A stretch of 64,000 bases of DNA from Sphingobium sp. BYY-5 (GTDB lineage Bacteria > Pseudomonadota > Alphaproteobacteria > Sphingomonadales > Sphingomonadaceae): the NCBI RefSeq assembly GCF_022758885.1, contig NZ_JALEBH010000002.1, forward strand, positions 496,001 to 560,000, in the 5' to 3' direction. The notes below the pieces were generated by a model. The model did no database searches. It was not told where the DNA came from and was given only the letters and a program-made list of their open reading frames with translations. The position numbers and the translations under genes were made by a program. Position 1 is the first letter of the stretch, and each line of letters begins with the position of its first letter. Below, piece after piece: positions 50,553-58,058 of the stretch.

Positions 50553-50744
50553 TATCTTCCCCCGTCGGCGTCGCACGACATCTGGACGGGGGCGTGCCGT
50601 TCACGAACGGTCGGCAGCCGGCGTCGGCCGGACGCCAGGGGCGACCGATACACGGCTTTCCGATGCGGCCCCAGCCGCTCGTTCGTCGCTCAAACGGAGT
50701 TCACCGTGCCACGGCCACACCCTGGACCAAGGCAAGAGCGACCA

Positions 50745-50950
50745 GACACCGGCAGGTCTCCTGGCTCATGGGTCATCACTTGATATACGGCCTTCCCAGG
50801 CCTTCGCTGAATTTAGCATCCGGCCCAGTGGCTGGCGGCTCGGGCGCAATGCCGTCCGCACATGTATATCGCGCTCGCCACTTACAGTTGCAGGGGCAGC
50901 TATGGATTAAGGCCCCGAAAGGCCCGCACCATATTCCCTTTTCATCCCCG
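50745..50950 (-). promoter_or_regulatory. Cobalamin riboswitch upstream of the B12 receptor
   Basis: On the minus strand, in order: AAAAGGGAATATGGTGCGGG, the AGCTGCCCCTGCAACTGTAAG core (near 50903-50880), the B12 box GCCACTGGGCC (near 50834-50824), and GAGCCAGGAGACCTGCC (near 50766-50750). The downstream platform (50660-50745) is clearly related to that of the cob-operon riboswitch. The leader also has a CCGTTC/GAACGG hairpin (50597-50610) close to the start codon, possibly used to hide the ribosome site. Confidence 0.88.
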
Positions 50951-51239
50951 TCTCCGGGGAACCGACGCGATCTTCGCCCCACCCGCACCTCAAAGGCGCA
51001 AGAAGGACAAGGCTCCTTATAATTCCGGTTTCGCACAGGCAAGCGCTATCCAGCGACATCCGCCTCGCGATGCTGCGCCCGGTTTCCCGTACGATATCCT
51101 ATATGTCCGGGGTCCGGCCCCTAGGGCCGATCGACATTCACAGTCTTAGGCGCTTCCTACGCCGTCATGCCGGACTTGATCCGGCATGACGTTGAAAATG
51201 AGGCCGAGGCTTCAGCTTTAATCTGAATCTCGATCCGCC
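50951..51239. other. Intergenic stretch upstream of the B12 receptor leader
   Basis: No gene seen. It must contain the receptor promoter and, near DedA, one palindromic repeat (51163-51191). Small frames on both strands lack ribosome sites and family features. Confidence 0.5.
51163..51191. repeat. REP-like palindrome behind dedA
   Basis: CGTCATGCCGGA-CTTGA-TCCGGCATGACG, 12-bp perfect arms with a 5-nt loop. From memory, this GCCGGACTTGATCCGGC type of repeat is scattered in many alphaproteobacterial genomes. Here it may also act as a transcription end for dedA (stop at 51240). Confidence 0.6.
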
Positions 51240-51878
51240 CTAATGTTGACGACAGGCGCGTTGTCGTGGCCGGTTCAGCATGGTGACGGCTATCCAGCCC
51301 AGACCCAAAGGGAGCAGGCACAGGCCGACGACTATCGGCAGCATATGTTCCACGCCGAACCCCCACCGCATGGCTTCCGACCCGGCGAAATAGCCCGGCG
51401 CCAGGAGCGCTGGAATCCATAGCAGCGCGGAAAGGATATTCGCAGCCTGGAACGGTATCTGCGGCATTTTCAGAACACCCGCGACCAGGGGAATGGTCGC
51501 ACGGAGAGGCCCCAGAAATCGTCCCAGCAGCACCGAGATGAAGCCATATCGCCGAAAGGCCAGCCGCGCCCGCGCCAGTGCCAGACGATGGCCTTTCAGC
51601 CAGCGATGCCGATAAATGGCTGGCCCAAGGGCACGACCCAGCATGTAGGAGAGCCAGTCCCCCAATATCGCGCCGGCGAGCGCGCCGACAAGGATCGGCG
51701 CAGGATCGATCAGTCCCGCCCCGATCAGTCCGCCGACGGCGATCATGGTTGCAATGGCAGGAATGAAAAGGCCGATGACGACCATCGATTCGAGAAAGGC
51801 AAGAACGCCCACGATCAGGCCCGCCCAGCCAGCATATCGCGTAATGGTGTCGAGAATGAATTCGGACATTTGTGACAT
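51240..51878 (-). CDS. DedA family membrane protein (VTT/SNARE-associated domain)
   Basis: A 212-residue inner-membrane protein. The sequence has the DedA core: FLESMVVIGLFIPAIATMIAVGGLIGAG, then GALAGAILGDWLSYMLGRALG (the conserved GxxxGDxxxYxxGR) and FRRYGFISVLLGRFLGPLRATIPLVAGVLKMP (the conserved GRFxGPxRxxxPxxAG). About four to five membrane segments. DedA proteins flip phospholipids or undecaprenyl phosphate and affect envelope stress and cationic-peptide resistance. It lies 163 bp behind the sensor kinase gene on the same strand and may be a target of that two-component system. Confidence 0.9.
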   Translation of the reverse strand: MSQMSEFILDTITRYAGWAGLIVGVLAFLESMVVIGLFIPAIATMIAVGGLIGAGLIDPAPILVGALAGAILGDWLSYMLGRALGPAIYRHRWLKGHRLALARARLAFRRYGFISVLLGRFLGPLRATIPLVAGVLKMPQIPFQAANILSALLWIPALLAPGYFAGSEAMRWGFGVEHMLPIVVGLCLLPLGLGWIAVTMLNRPRQRACRQH

Positions 51879-52041
51879 GTTACGCCAAAAATAATGTGGG
51901 CCGGGTCGTTTCCCACATGAAGGGAGACGGGCTTTTGGTCAACAGCGCCAGCGAGAGGTTGTTCTTAACGGCGCCGACAGACAAGCGACACGATCTTGCG
52001 GGATGACCGCCCAATAATGCTTGCCTCCCGTTGCGCGTTCC

Positions 52042-53418
52042 CTAATCCAGATCGGCCGGAAGCGTCAGTATGACGAGCAAGCCAACACCATCCTGTCGAT
52101 TGTCCAACTGGATCATGCCACCGGCCAGGGCCATGGCCTTGACCGCGATGGAAAGGCCAAGGCCGCTACCTGGCGACGCCGATGTGCCACGCTCAAAGCG
52201 ACGAAGCAGGCGATCGCGATCTGCCGCCTCAACGCCATGGCCCCGATCGCCGATGGTCAGGACAAGGCGGTCCATGCTGCGCATAATCGCAATATCGACT
52301 TGCCCGCCAGAGCGAGCGTGCCGCGTCGCATTGTCAATCACGGCCGACAAGGCGATCTTGAGCGATGCCGCATCGCACCGCCAGCGCACGATATGGTCTG
52401 GCGTTACAGTGAACTCCATTGCATCGGGCGGAAGGTTCATGACCGTTTCGGCCACCACCTCCGCCACCAGGGCGTGCACATCGACCGATCGCCTGGACAC
52501 CGTCGTCGCATTCAGGCGCGCCATCACAAGCATCCCATCGACAAGGTCGTTGGCCCGGTCCACCACCTTAATCAACCGGCTGATGTCGTCGTTCGGGAGC
52601 GTCGGGGCGGTCCTGCTCAATAGCTGCGCCTGCGCCCTGATTGCCGCGAGAGGCGTGCGCAGTTCATGGGCGACATCGTCGGTGAATGCCTGCTCCTGTT
52701 CATAAGCCTCACCCAGCCGCGCAAACAGCTTGTTGAGCGCCACGATCAGCGGTTCAAGCTCGCTCGACCAATCCATGGGCGCGAGCGGTGTCAGGTCGGC
52801 CAATGAACGGTCATAAAGCGTGGACGTCAGCCGATTGACTTCGGACAGACTCCTCCGCAGCGTCCACCAGAGCATGAACATGCCCGCCGCCAGCAGCATC
52901 AGCAGCGGCAGCGCCAGTTGGCGCAGCACGGGAACGATCGAAAATTCCCTTATGCTGTGCCGTTCGGCAACGACGATCAGCAATTTGCGATCATGTCCCG
53001 GCAACCCATAGCTGCGCCAATGATCGCCGACGGCCGTAAAATCATGCAACCCCTGCTGGCGCGGGATGAGGCTTACCGGTGCGCCCCAGCCTGACTGCGC
53101 GACCACCTTGCCATCCCAGAACACCGCGAACATGCACCAGTCATAGGAGGCCTGGAACGCATTCCTTTCCTCAGCCGATAGCAACGGATCATCGGCATCT
53201 GACAGATGTTTTCCATGCGCAGTCAGGATGCCGGCCGCCAGTTCGTCCTGCATCATCATGTAGAGCAGGCGCGATGCGTTCACGAGCTGGGCATCGGATG
53301 CGCGGGCAATTTCGCGACTGGCAACGGTATAGAGGATAGCCCCCATCGCCAGGCCAGTCAGGGCCAGCAGCAACAGGACGCGCCTGTAGAGCCGGGTTGA
53401 AAGCGAGGAGCGCCTCAT
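52042..53418 (-). CDS. Two-component sensor histidine kinase
   Basis: A 458-residue membrane kinase. Transmembrane helices at about residues 13-32 and 162-186 enclose a periplasmic sensor of about 130 residues; a HAMP-like linker follows; the phospho-acceptor is His251 in DVAHELRTPLAAI; the ATPase domain has NATRHARSGG (N box), IGDRGHGV (G1) and GSGLGLSIAVKAMA (G2). The layout is that of QseC/PmrB-type sensors that detect envelope stress or metal ions. Its start overlaps the response regulator stop (ATGA at 53415-53418), so the pair is co-translated. Confidence 0.92.
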   Translation of the reverse strand: MRRSSLSTRLYRRVLLLLALTGLAMGAILYTVASREIARASDAQLVNASRLLYMMMQDELAAGILTAHGKHLSDADDPLLSAEERNAFQASYDWCMFAVFWDGKVVAQSGWGAPVSLIPRQQGLHDFTAVGDHWRSYGLPGHDRKLLIVVAERHSIREFSIVPVLRQLALPLLMLLAAGMFMLWWTLRRSLSEVNRLTSTLYDRSLADLTPLAPMDWSSELEPLIVALNKLFARLGEAYEQEQAFTDDVAHELRTPLAAIRAQAQLLSRTAPTLPNDDISRLIKVVDRANDLVDGMLVMARLNATTVSRRSVDVHALVAEVVAETVMNLPPDAMEFTVTPDHIVRWRCDAASLKIALSAVIDNATRHARSGGQVDIAIMRSMDRLVLTIGDRGHGVEAADRDRLLRRFERGTSASPGSGLGLSIAVKAMALAGGMIQLDNRQDGVGLLVILTLPADLD

Positions 53419-54083
53419 GTTTCCTGACCGCCGACCATATAGCCAAGCCCGCGCGCGGTCCGGATGAAGTCACGCCCCAATTTCCGCCGGAGGGATGAAA
53501 TGGCGACCTCTACCGTATTCGATTCCACCCATTGATCCTGGTCGTATAATTCCCCCTCCAGATCCGCCTTGGAAACGAAGCGCCGGTTGCGCCGCATGAG
53601 CAGCGTCAGCAGCCGATACTCCTTGGCCGTGAGAGACACCGGATCGCCTTTGACGGTCACGATATGGCCGGCAAAGTCGAGCGTGACATCGCCCACGCTC
53701 ATACTGTCGTCCTGACGCCGGTCCTTGCGCCGCAGTTGGGAGCGGATGCGGGCAGCCAGTTCTTCCAGCTCGACCGGCTTGACCACATAGTCGTCGGCGC
53801 CGGCATCCAGCCCCGCGACCCGATGCTGGGTACGATCAAGGGCGGTGATGATGATGACGGGCGTCGCATTCCGCTGCGAGCGAAGTTGCCGCAATATCTC
53901 GATACCCGATATGCGCGGCAGGCCGATGTCGAGCAGAATGACGTCATAGCTGCTCACGCTGGTCGCCGCCATCACCTCATCGCCATGGGTGTAAAGATCG
54001 ACGACATAGCCATCCAGCTCCAGCGCCCGTCTCATCGCCGGACCCAGATCAGCGTCGTCTTCCGCAACCAATATACGGGGCAA
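53415..54083 (-). CDS. OmpR-family response regulator
   Basis: A 222-residue regulator. The receiver has the acidic pair Asp9/Asp10, phospho-acceptor Asp52 (LLDIGLP), Thr80 and Lys102 (VVKPVE). The C-terminal winged helix follows (LTAKEYRLLTLLMRRNRRFVSKADLEGELYD ... VEVAISSLRRKLG). TTG 54083 is chosen because the receiver begins exactly there (PRILVAEDD) and GGAG lies 7 bp before; the frame open to 54164 has no receiver-like sequence. A tandem 11-bp repeat lies 108 bp upstream, a likely self-binding site. Confidence 0.9.
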   Translation of the reverse strand: MPRILVAEDDADLGPAMRRALELDGYVVDLYTHGDEVMAATSVSSYDVILLDIGLPRISGIEILRQLRSQRNATPVIIITALDRTQHRVAGLDAGADDYVVKPVELEELAARIRSQLRRKDRRQDDSMSVGDVTLDFAGHIVTVKGDPVSLTAKEYRLLTLLMRRNRRFVSKADLEGELYDQDQWVESNTVEVAISSLRRKLGRDFIRTARGLGYMVGGQET

Positions 54084-54190
54084 TGCGCAGCTCCACGCGT
54101 GAATGACCGGCCCTCGCCAAAGGTTGGAATAGGTCAGCGAACGGAGGGCGTCAAATCCGCACACAGATCATTCTGCGTGACGACGGCCCG

Positions 54191-54212
54191 TCATCAGCTT
54201 CGCATCAGCTTC
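54191..54212. promoter_or_regulatory. Tandem 11-bp direct repeat, likely OmpR-type response regulator site
   Basis: CATCAGCTTCG occurs twice in direct succession (54191-54201, 54202-54212), giving TCAGCT-N5-TCAGCT. Six-base repeats one helical turn apart are the usual binding pattern of OmpR/PhoB-type regulators. It lies between the response regulator gene and the divergent kinase-flippase operon, so it may control both. Confidence 0.55.
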
Positions 54213-54302
54213 GCGATCTAAAGCTCCGCCACGGACCGGTTTGCGGTCGCCTCTCCACAGGCATCGCATTTCGAGTCGGTGACAGAAACGGCTGACATTA
54301 TT

Positions 54303-55076
54303 ATGACAATCTACACTCCATCGCGCGAAATGACTCCCCTTCCATCGCGCAAGATCGCTTTCACCCAAGCCCTGCCCCGATCCCGCACCAGCCTTGCGCC
54401 ATGCGTGGCCCTGATCGGCTGTGACGGATCCGGCAAATCGACCCTGGCGCGCGATCTGGTCGCGCTGCTCGATCGCCAAACCCCTACGCGGTCCATGTAT
54501 CTGGGCCTGGGCACCGGCGATCTGGGTCGGCGGATCGCCGACATTCCGTTGATCGGCCGCATCGCAGAGCGTTTCCTGTCCGGGAAAGCCAAGAAGGCAC
54601 ATGACGGCCCCAAAAAGCGCCTGCCGGGACTGGCCACGGCGCTGGTGATGTTCGGATTCTCGCTCGCGCGCTATCATCGCTTCCGCAAGGCCCTGGGATA
54701 TCGCGCGCACGGCATCCAGATGATAACCGACCGCTACCCCCAGGCAGAGATATCGGGGAGCTTTGATGGTCCAGGTCTGTCATGGACCCGCAAAGGGTCC
54801 ACGCTGGTGGAGGCCATCGCATCGCGCGAGCGATCGCTGTACACCGGCATGGCAGCCTATCAGCCCACGGTCGTCGTCCGCCTGAATGTCGATGTCGATA
54901 CGGCGTTGTCCCGGAAGGCGGATCACCAGCGGGACATGCTAGAGCGCAAGCTGGCGGTGGTGCCTACCTTGTCTTTCGGTGGCGCGAACATCGTCGATAT
55001 CGATGCGACCCGCCCTTATGAGGAGGTGCTCGAAACCGTTCTAGCCGTGCTGCGGCGACACGGACTGGTCAGCTAG
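54303..55076 (+). CDS. P-loop kinase of the thymidylate kinase-like fold, paralog 1
   Basis: About 257 residues. Walker A GCDGSGKST (near residues 39-47), a GRRIADIPLIGR stretch, a hydrophobic-aromatic middle (LVMFGFSLARYHRFRKAL), the DRYPQ motif (TDRYPQAEISGSFDGPGL) and RKxDH (LSRKADH) give the thymidylate/nucleotide kinase fold. It is closely related to the next gene by shared motif order. It does not look like a housekeeping Tmk, and its position before a flippase suggests phosphorylation of a polysaccharide or lipid precursor. ATG 54303 is chosen, but GTG 54279 is in frame and neither has a good ribosome site. Confidence 0.72.
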   Translation: MTIYTPSREMTPLPSRKIAFTQALPRSRTSLAPCVALIGCDGSGKSTLARDLVALLDRQTPTRSMYLGLGTGDLGRRIADIPLIGRIAERFLSGKAKKAHDGPKKRLPGLATALVMFGFSLARYHRFRKALGYRAHGIQMITDRYPQAEISGSFDGPGLSWTRKGSTLVEAIASRERSLYTGMAAYQPTVVVRLNVDVDTALSRKADHQRDMLERKLAVVPTLSFGGANIVDIDATRPYEEVLETVLAVLRRHGLVS

Positions 55077-55792
55077 TGGAGCAAATCTTGCCGCCCCTGA
55101 TCGCCGTCGTTGGTTGCGACGGCTCCGGCAAATCGACCGTGACGCAGGCGCTACAGGTCTGGATGAGCGAATGCGGCTCCACCCGCATCTGCCATCTGGG
55201 CAAGCAGTCCGGCAATATCGGCCGCAGGATCGCGCGGCTGCCGTTGCTGGGCCGGCGACTGGACAAGTCGATCCACGCGAAGGCGCAGAAAGCACAAGCC
55301 GGTCAGGGGCCGGGGCTGATGGCGGCGCTGGTGATCTATCTGTTTTCAATGCGCCGGGTATATCGTTTCCATCGCATGATGCGCCTGCGCCGGGAAGGTT
55401 ATGCAATCATCGCCGATCGTTTTCCACAGGTCGGGATTCCGGGTCCGATGGATGGGTTGGGCCTTGCCAATGCCCGTCAGTCAGGGCTGATCGGCATGAT
55501 CGCGCGATCGGAACGGCAACGCTATGAAGCCATGGTCGCCAACAAGCCTGACCTTGTGCTGCGCCTCAACGTATCGTTGGACGTCGCAGTCGCGCGGAAG
55601 CCCGATCATCGCTTCTCCTCACTCGCGCGCAAGATAGCGGATGTGCCGCGCCTGACATTCGAAGGCGCGCCCATCGTTGAACTCGACGCTGAACAGCCGC
55701 TGGAACAGGTGCTGGCCCAGGCGAAGGCCGCCATCGGTGATCGCTTCCCGATGATGGCGGCGATAGAAGCAGCGCCTTCGAGGGCCGCGTGA
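55076..55792 (+). CDS. P-loop kinase of the thymidylate kinase-like fold, paralog 2
   Basis: A 238-residue protein beginning at GTG 55076, whose G is also the last base of the previous stop. Walker A GCDGSGKST, GRRIARLPLLGR, YLFSMRRVYRFHRMM, ADRFPQVGIPGPMDGLGL and ARKPDH repeat the motifs of paralog 1 in the same order, so the pair arose by tandem duplication. They could form a heterodimer. The substrate is not known. The flippase gene follows with ATGA overlap. Confidence 0.75.
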   Translation: MEQILPPLIAVVGCDGSGKSTVTQALQVWMSECGSTRICHLGKQSGNIGRRIARLPLLGRRLDKSIHAKAQKAQAGQGPGLMAALVIYLFSMRRVYRFHRMMRLRREGYAIIADRFPQVGIPGPMDGLGLANARQSGLIGMIARSERQRYEAMVANKPDLVLRLNVSLDVAVARKPDHRFSSLARKIADVPRLTFEGAPIVELDAEQPLEQVLAQAKAAIGDRFPMMAAIEAAPSRAA

Positions 55793-57144
55793 TGAAAAGC
55801 GTGACGATGAAACACTGGTTCTCTGATGGCGTATTCCGGACGATCGTCCGCAATGCCTCCTATCTGGGGTCGGGCAAGCTGCTGGGTGCGTTGCTTGGCT
55901 TGATCGCGCTGGCCTGCGCTGGCCGTGGCATGACGCCCGCCCTATTCGGTACGCTGGTGTTGATCCATTCCTACGCCAATGGTGTCGGCGCGCTGGCGAA
56001 GTTTCAGACCTGGCAGTTCATCGTGCGCTATGGCGCGCCCGCCCTGGCCCGCGGCGACGAGAATGAATTGCGGGATGTCACGGGTTTTGCCTTTGGGCTG
56101 GACCTTGCCAGCGGCCTGGCCGGAATGGCCGGTGGCATCATCCTGCTGCCGCTCCTCGCGCAATGGGTGGGCATCGGCCACGACGATATCGGCCTGGCGC
56201 TTCTCTACTGCACGCTGATCCCAACGATGACAGCCGCCACGCCAACCGGCATATTGCGCGTGCTCGACCGTTTCGACCAGATCGCAGTGCAGCAGATCGT
56301 GACGCCCCTGCTGCGCGCGATCGGCGCGATCATCGCCTATTTCGGACATTTCGGTTTTCCCGGCTTCGTGCTGACCTGGTACGTCGCCGACCTGGCCGGA
56401 GACCTGTGCCTATGGTTCATGGCCGTGCAGGAACTGCGTCGCAGAAATATTCGCCATGCGTTGCGCCCCGGTCTGTTTGGCCCGGCCAGCCGACTGAAGG
56501 GAGCCTGGGACTTCGTGTGGACGACCAACATCGCCCATTCGATCTGGGCGGCGTGGGGTCCGGTCAGCAACCTGATCGTCGGCGCCATGCTGGGGCCGGC
56601 CAGCGCAGGGCTGTTCAAGATTGCGGCGACCTTCTTCGATTCCGCCAGCAAGCCCGCCGACCTTCTGTCGCGCAGCTTTTATCCTGAGATCATGCGCCTT
56701 GACCCGACCAGTCGCCACCCCTGGCAACTCGCCATTCGCAGCGCCATCATTTCCGGAGGCATGGGTTTTGCGATCCTGCTTCTGGTCATGTTGGGCGGTG
56801 CGCCGTTGATCGGCCTAGTCTTTGGCCAGCGTTATATAGAAGCCTATGATCTGTTGCAGCTCATGACCGTGTCGTTGATCGTCAGCATGGCCAGCTTCCC
56901 GCTCGAATCCCTGCTCTACATGGCCGGACGCCAGCGGGCCGCACTGGTGGCCGAAGGGGCCGCTGCGCTGGGCTATGCCGTGCTGCTGTTCGTTCTCATC
57001 CATATGTTCGGCATTGCCGGCGCGGGCCTGGCCTATGTCGCAGGGGTCAGTCTAAAGACGCTGACCATGCTGATGCCGACCATCTGGGCCTATCGCGACC
57101 GCGGCAGCCTTTCGCATATCATGACCAGGGAGGCGCATGGATGA
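55792..57144 (+). CDS. Polysaccharide flippase (Wzx / MOP superfamily)
   Basis: A 450-residue, strongly hydrophobic inner-membrane protein with about 12-14 transmembrane segments, starting after a short amphipathic head (NASYLGSGKLLGALLGLIALACAGRGMTPALFG). The pattern, with FKIAATFFDSASKPADLLSRSFYPEIMRL in mid-protein, is that of O-antigen/exopolysaccharide flippases moving undecaprenyl-linked oligosaccharide across the membrane. No glycosyltransferase or polymerase gene is in the window, so the substrate must be made elsewhere. ATG 55792 overlaps the previous stop. Confidence 0.83.
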   Translation: MKSVTMKHWFSDGVFRTIVRNASYLGSGKLLGALLGLIALACAGRGMTPALFGTLVLIHSYANGVGALAKFQTWQFIVRYGAPALARGDENELRDVTGFAFGLDLASGLAGMAGGIILLPLLAQWVGIGHDDIGLALLYCTLIPTMTAATPTGILRVLDRFDQIAVQQIVTPLLRAIGAIIAYFGHFGFPGFVLTWYVADLAGDLCLWFMAVQELRRRNIRHALRPGLFGPASRLKGAWDFVWTTNIAHSIWAAWGPVSNLIVGAMLGPASAGLFKIAATFFDSASKPADLLSRSFYPEIMRLDPTSRHPWQLAIRSAIISGGMGFAILLLVMLGGAPLIGLVFGQRYIEAYDLLQLMTVSLIVSMASFPLESLLYMAGRQRAALVAEGAAALGYAVLLFVLIHMFGIAGAGLAYVAGVSLKTLTMLMPTIWAYRDRGSLSHIMTREAHG

Positions 57145-57983
57145 CCACGGCCACACCATCCCAGCCGACCATCTTCTCCGCCGACATTCTCGATGCGATG
57201 TTCCAGGCCGTGGAGATAGACGATGTGGTCGATCCCGTCGTCTGCCTGCCAAGCCCTATCCCGGTCGATTGCACCCAGGACGACATGCGCCGATGCCTGG
57301 ACCTGTGCCGCCAATTCTGGCGGGAGGGGGCCATCCGCGCGGACATGCGCGACCTGACCGGTACGCTGCTGCTCACCGGCGAATTATCGCAAGACGCCCG
57401 TGTCCGCTACAAGCATATCCGCGCGCGCTACAAGCATCTACGCTTTGCCCTGGTGCTCTACGGTACGCGGCACAGGCCACCATTGCTGTTCGCCTGGACG
57501 GTTGCGACCATGGGGCATTTGCAGGATGCGTTTCGTCATCGGCAGCGTCTGGCCGTGTTAGGTTACGGCCTGATCCTGCGCCTGTTCCTAAGCTGGCCGT
57601 TGTGGATCGCCGTCCAGCGCGAGGTGCAGACGGTTCGACTTGACGATCCACAGGGGTTTCTCGCCTTCCGCAAAGCGGAATTTAGTCGCTTGAGAACATG
57701 GCTTCGGGCCGGCTCGCTGACCAGCCACAGATTCCATGCGATGCGCAAGATCATCAGCCGGCAGGTATCGTTCTACGACACCATGCGCACGCTGAAACCC
57801 GACGACCAGATGTATCGCATGTCGCGGTTCCTAAGTGCCATCAACGGCCTGATGGGCAGTATGCATGACGATCTTGTGGAGCAGGCAGGCACCGGGCATC
57901 GCAATTATCATCGTGATCTGGTCCCGCTGCCTACGGATATCCGACAACGGCTAGAGGCGATAACGGCGCACTATCCCGCTTAG
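57141..57983 (+). CDS. Uncharacterised protein encoded with the flippase
   Basis: A 280-residue soluble protein that I cannot place. It is rich in Arg and His in RYKHIRARYKHLRFALVLYGTRHRP and FHAMRKIISRQVSFYDTMRTLKPDDQMYRMSRFLSAINGLMGSMHDDLVEQ. The alternation of basic helices and a helix ending in MHDDL is faintly like CHAD domains, which bind polyphosphate, but this is weak. It has no signal peptide; one hydrophobic stretch (LGYGLILRLFLSWPLWIAV) could be membrane-associated. The start overlaps the flippase stop by ATGA, so it belongs to that operon and is its last gene. Confidence 0.72.
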   Translation: MTTATPSQPTIFSADILDAMFQAVEIDDVVDPVVCLPSPIPVDCTQDDMRRCLDLCRQFWREGAIRADMRDLTGTLLLTGELSQDARVRYKHIRARYKHLRFALVLYGTRHRPPLLFAWTVATMGHLQDAFRHRQRLAVLGYGLILRLFLSWPLWIAVQREVQTVRLDDPQGFLAFRKAEFSRLRTWLRAGSLTSHRFHAMRKIISRQVSFYDTMRTLKPDDQMYRMSRFLSAINGLMGSMHDDLVEQAGTGHRNYHRDLVPLPTDIRQRLEAITAHYPA

Positions 57984-58058
57984 GCCAGGATCGGGCGGAG
58001 GACGCGGCCAGGAATCTTTATTCGATGAACTCGGTTCCTGTCCATCAGGGCATGTCAT

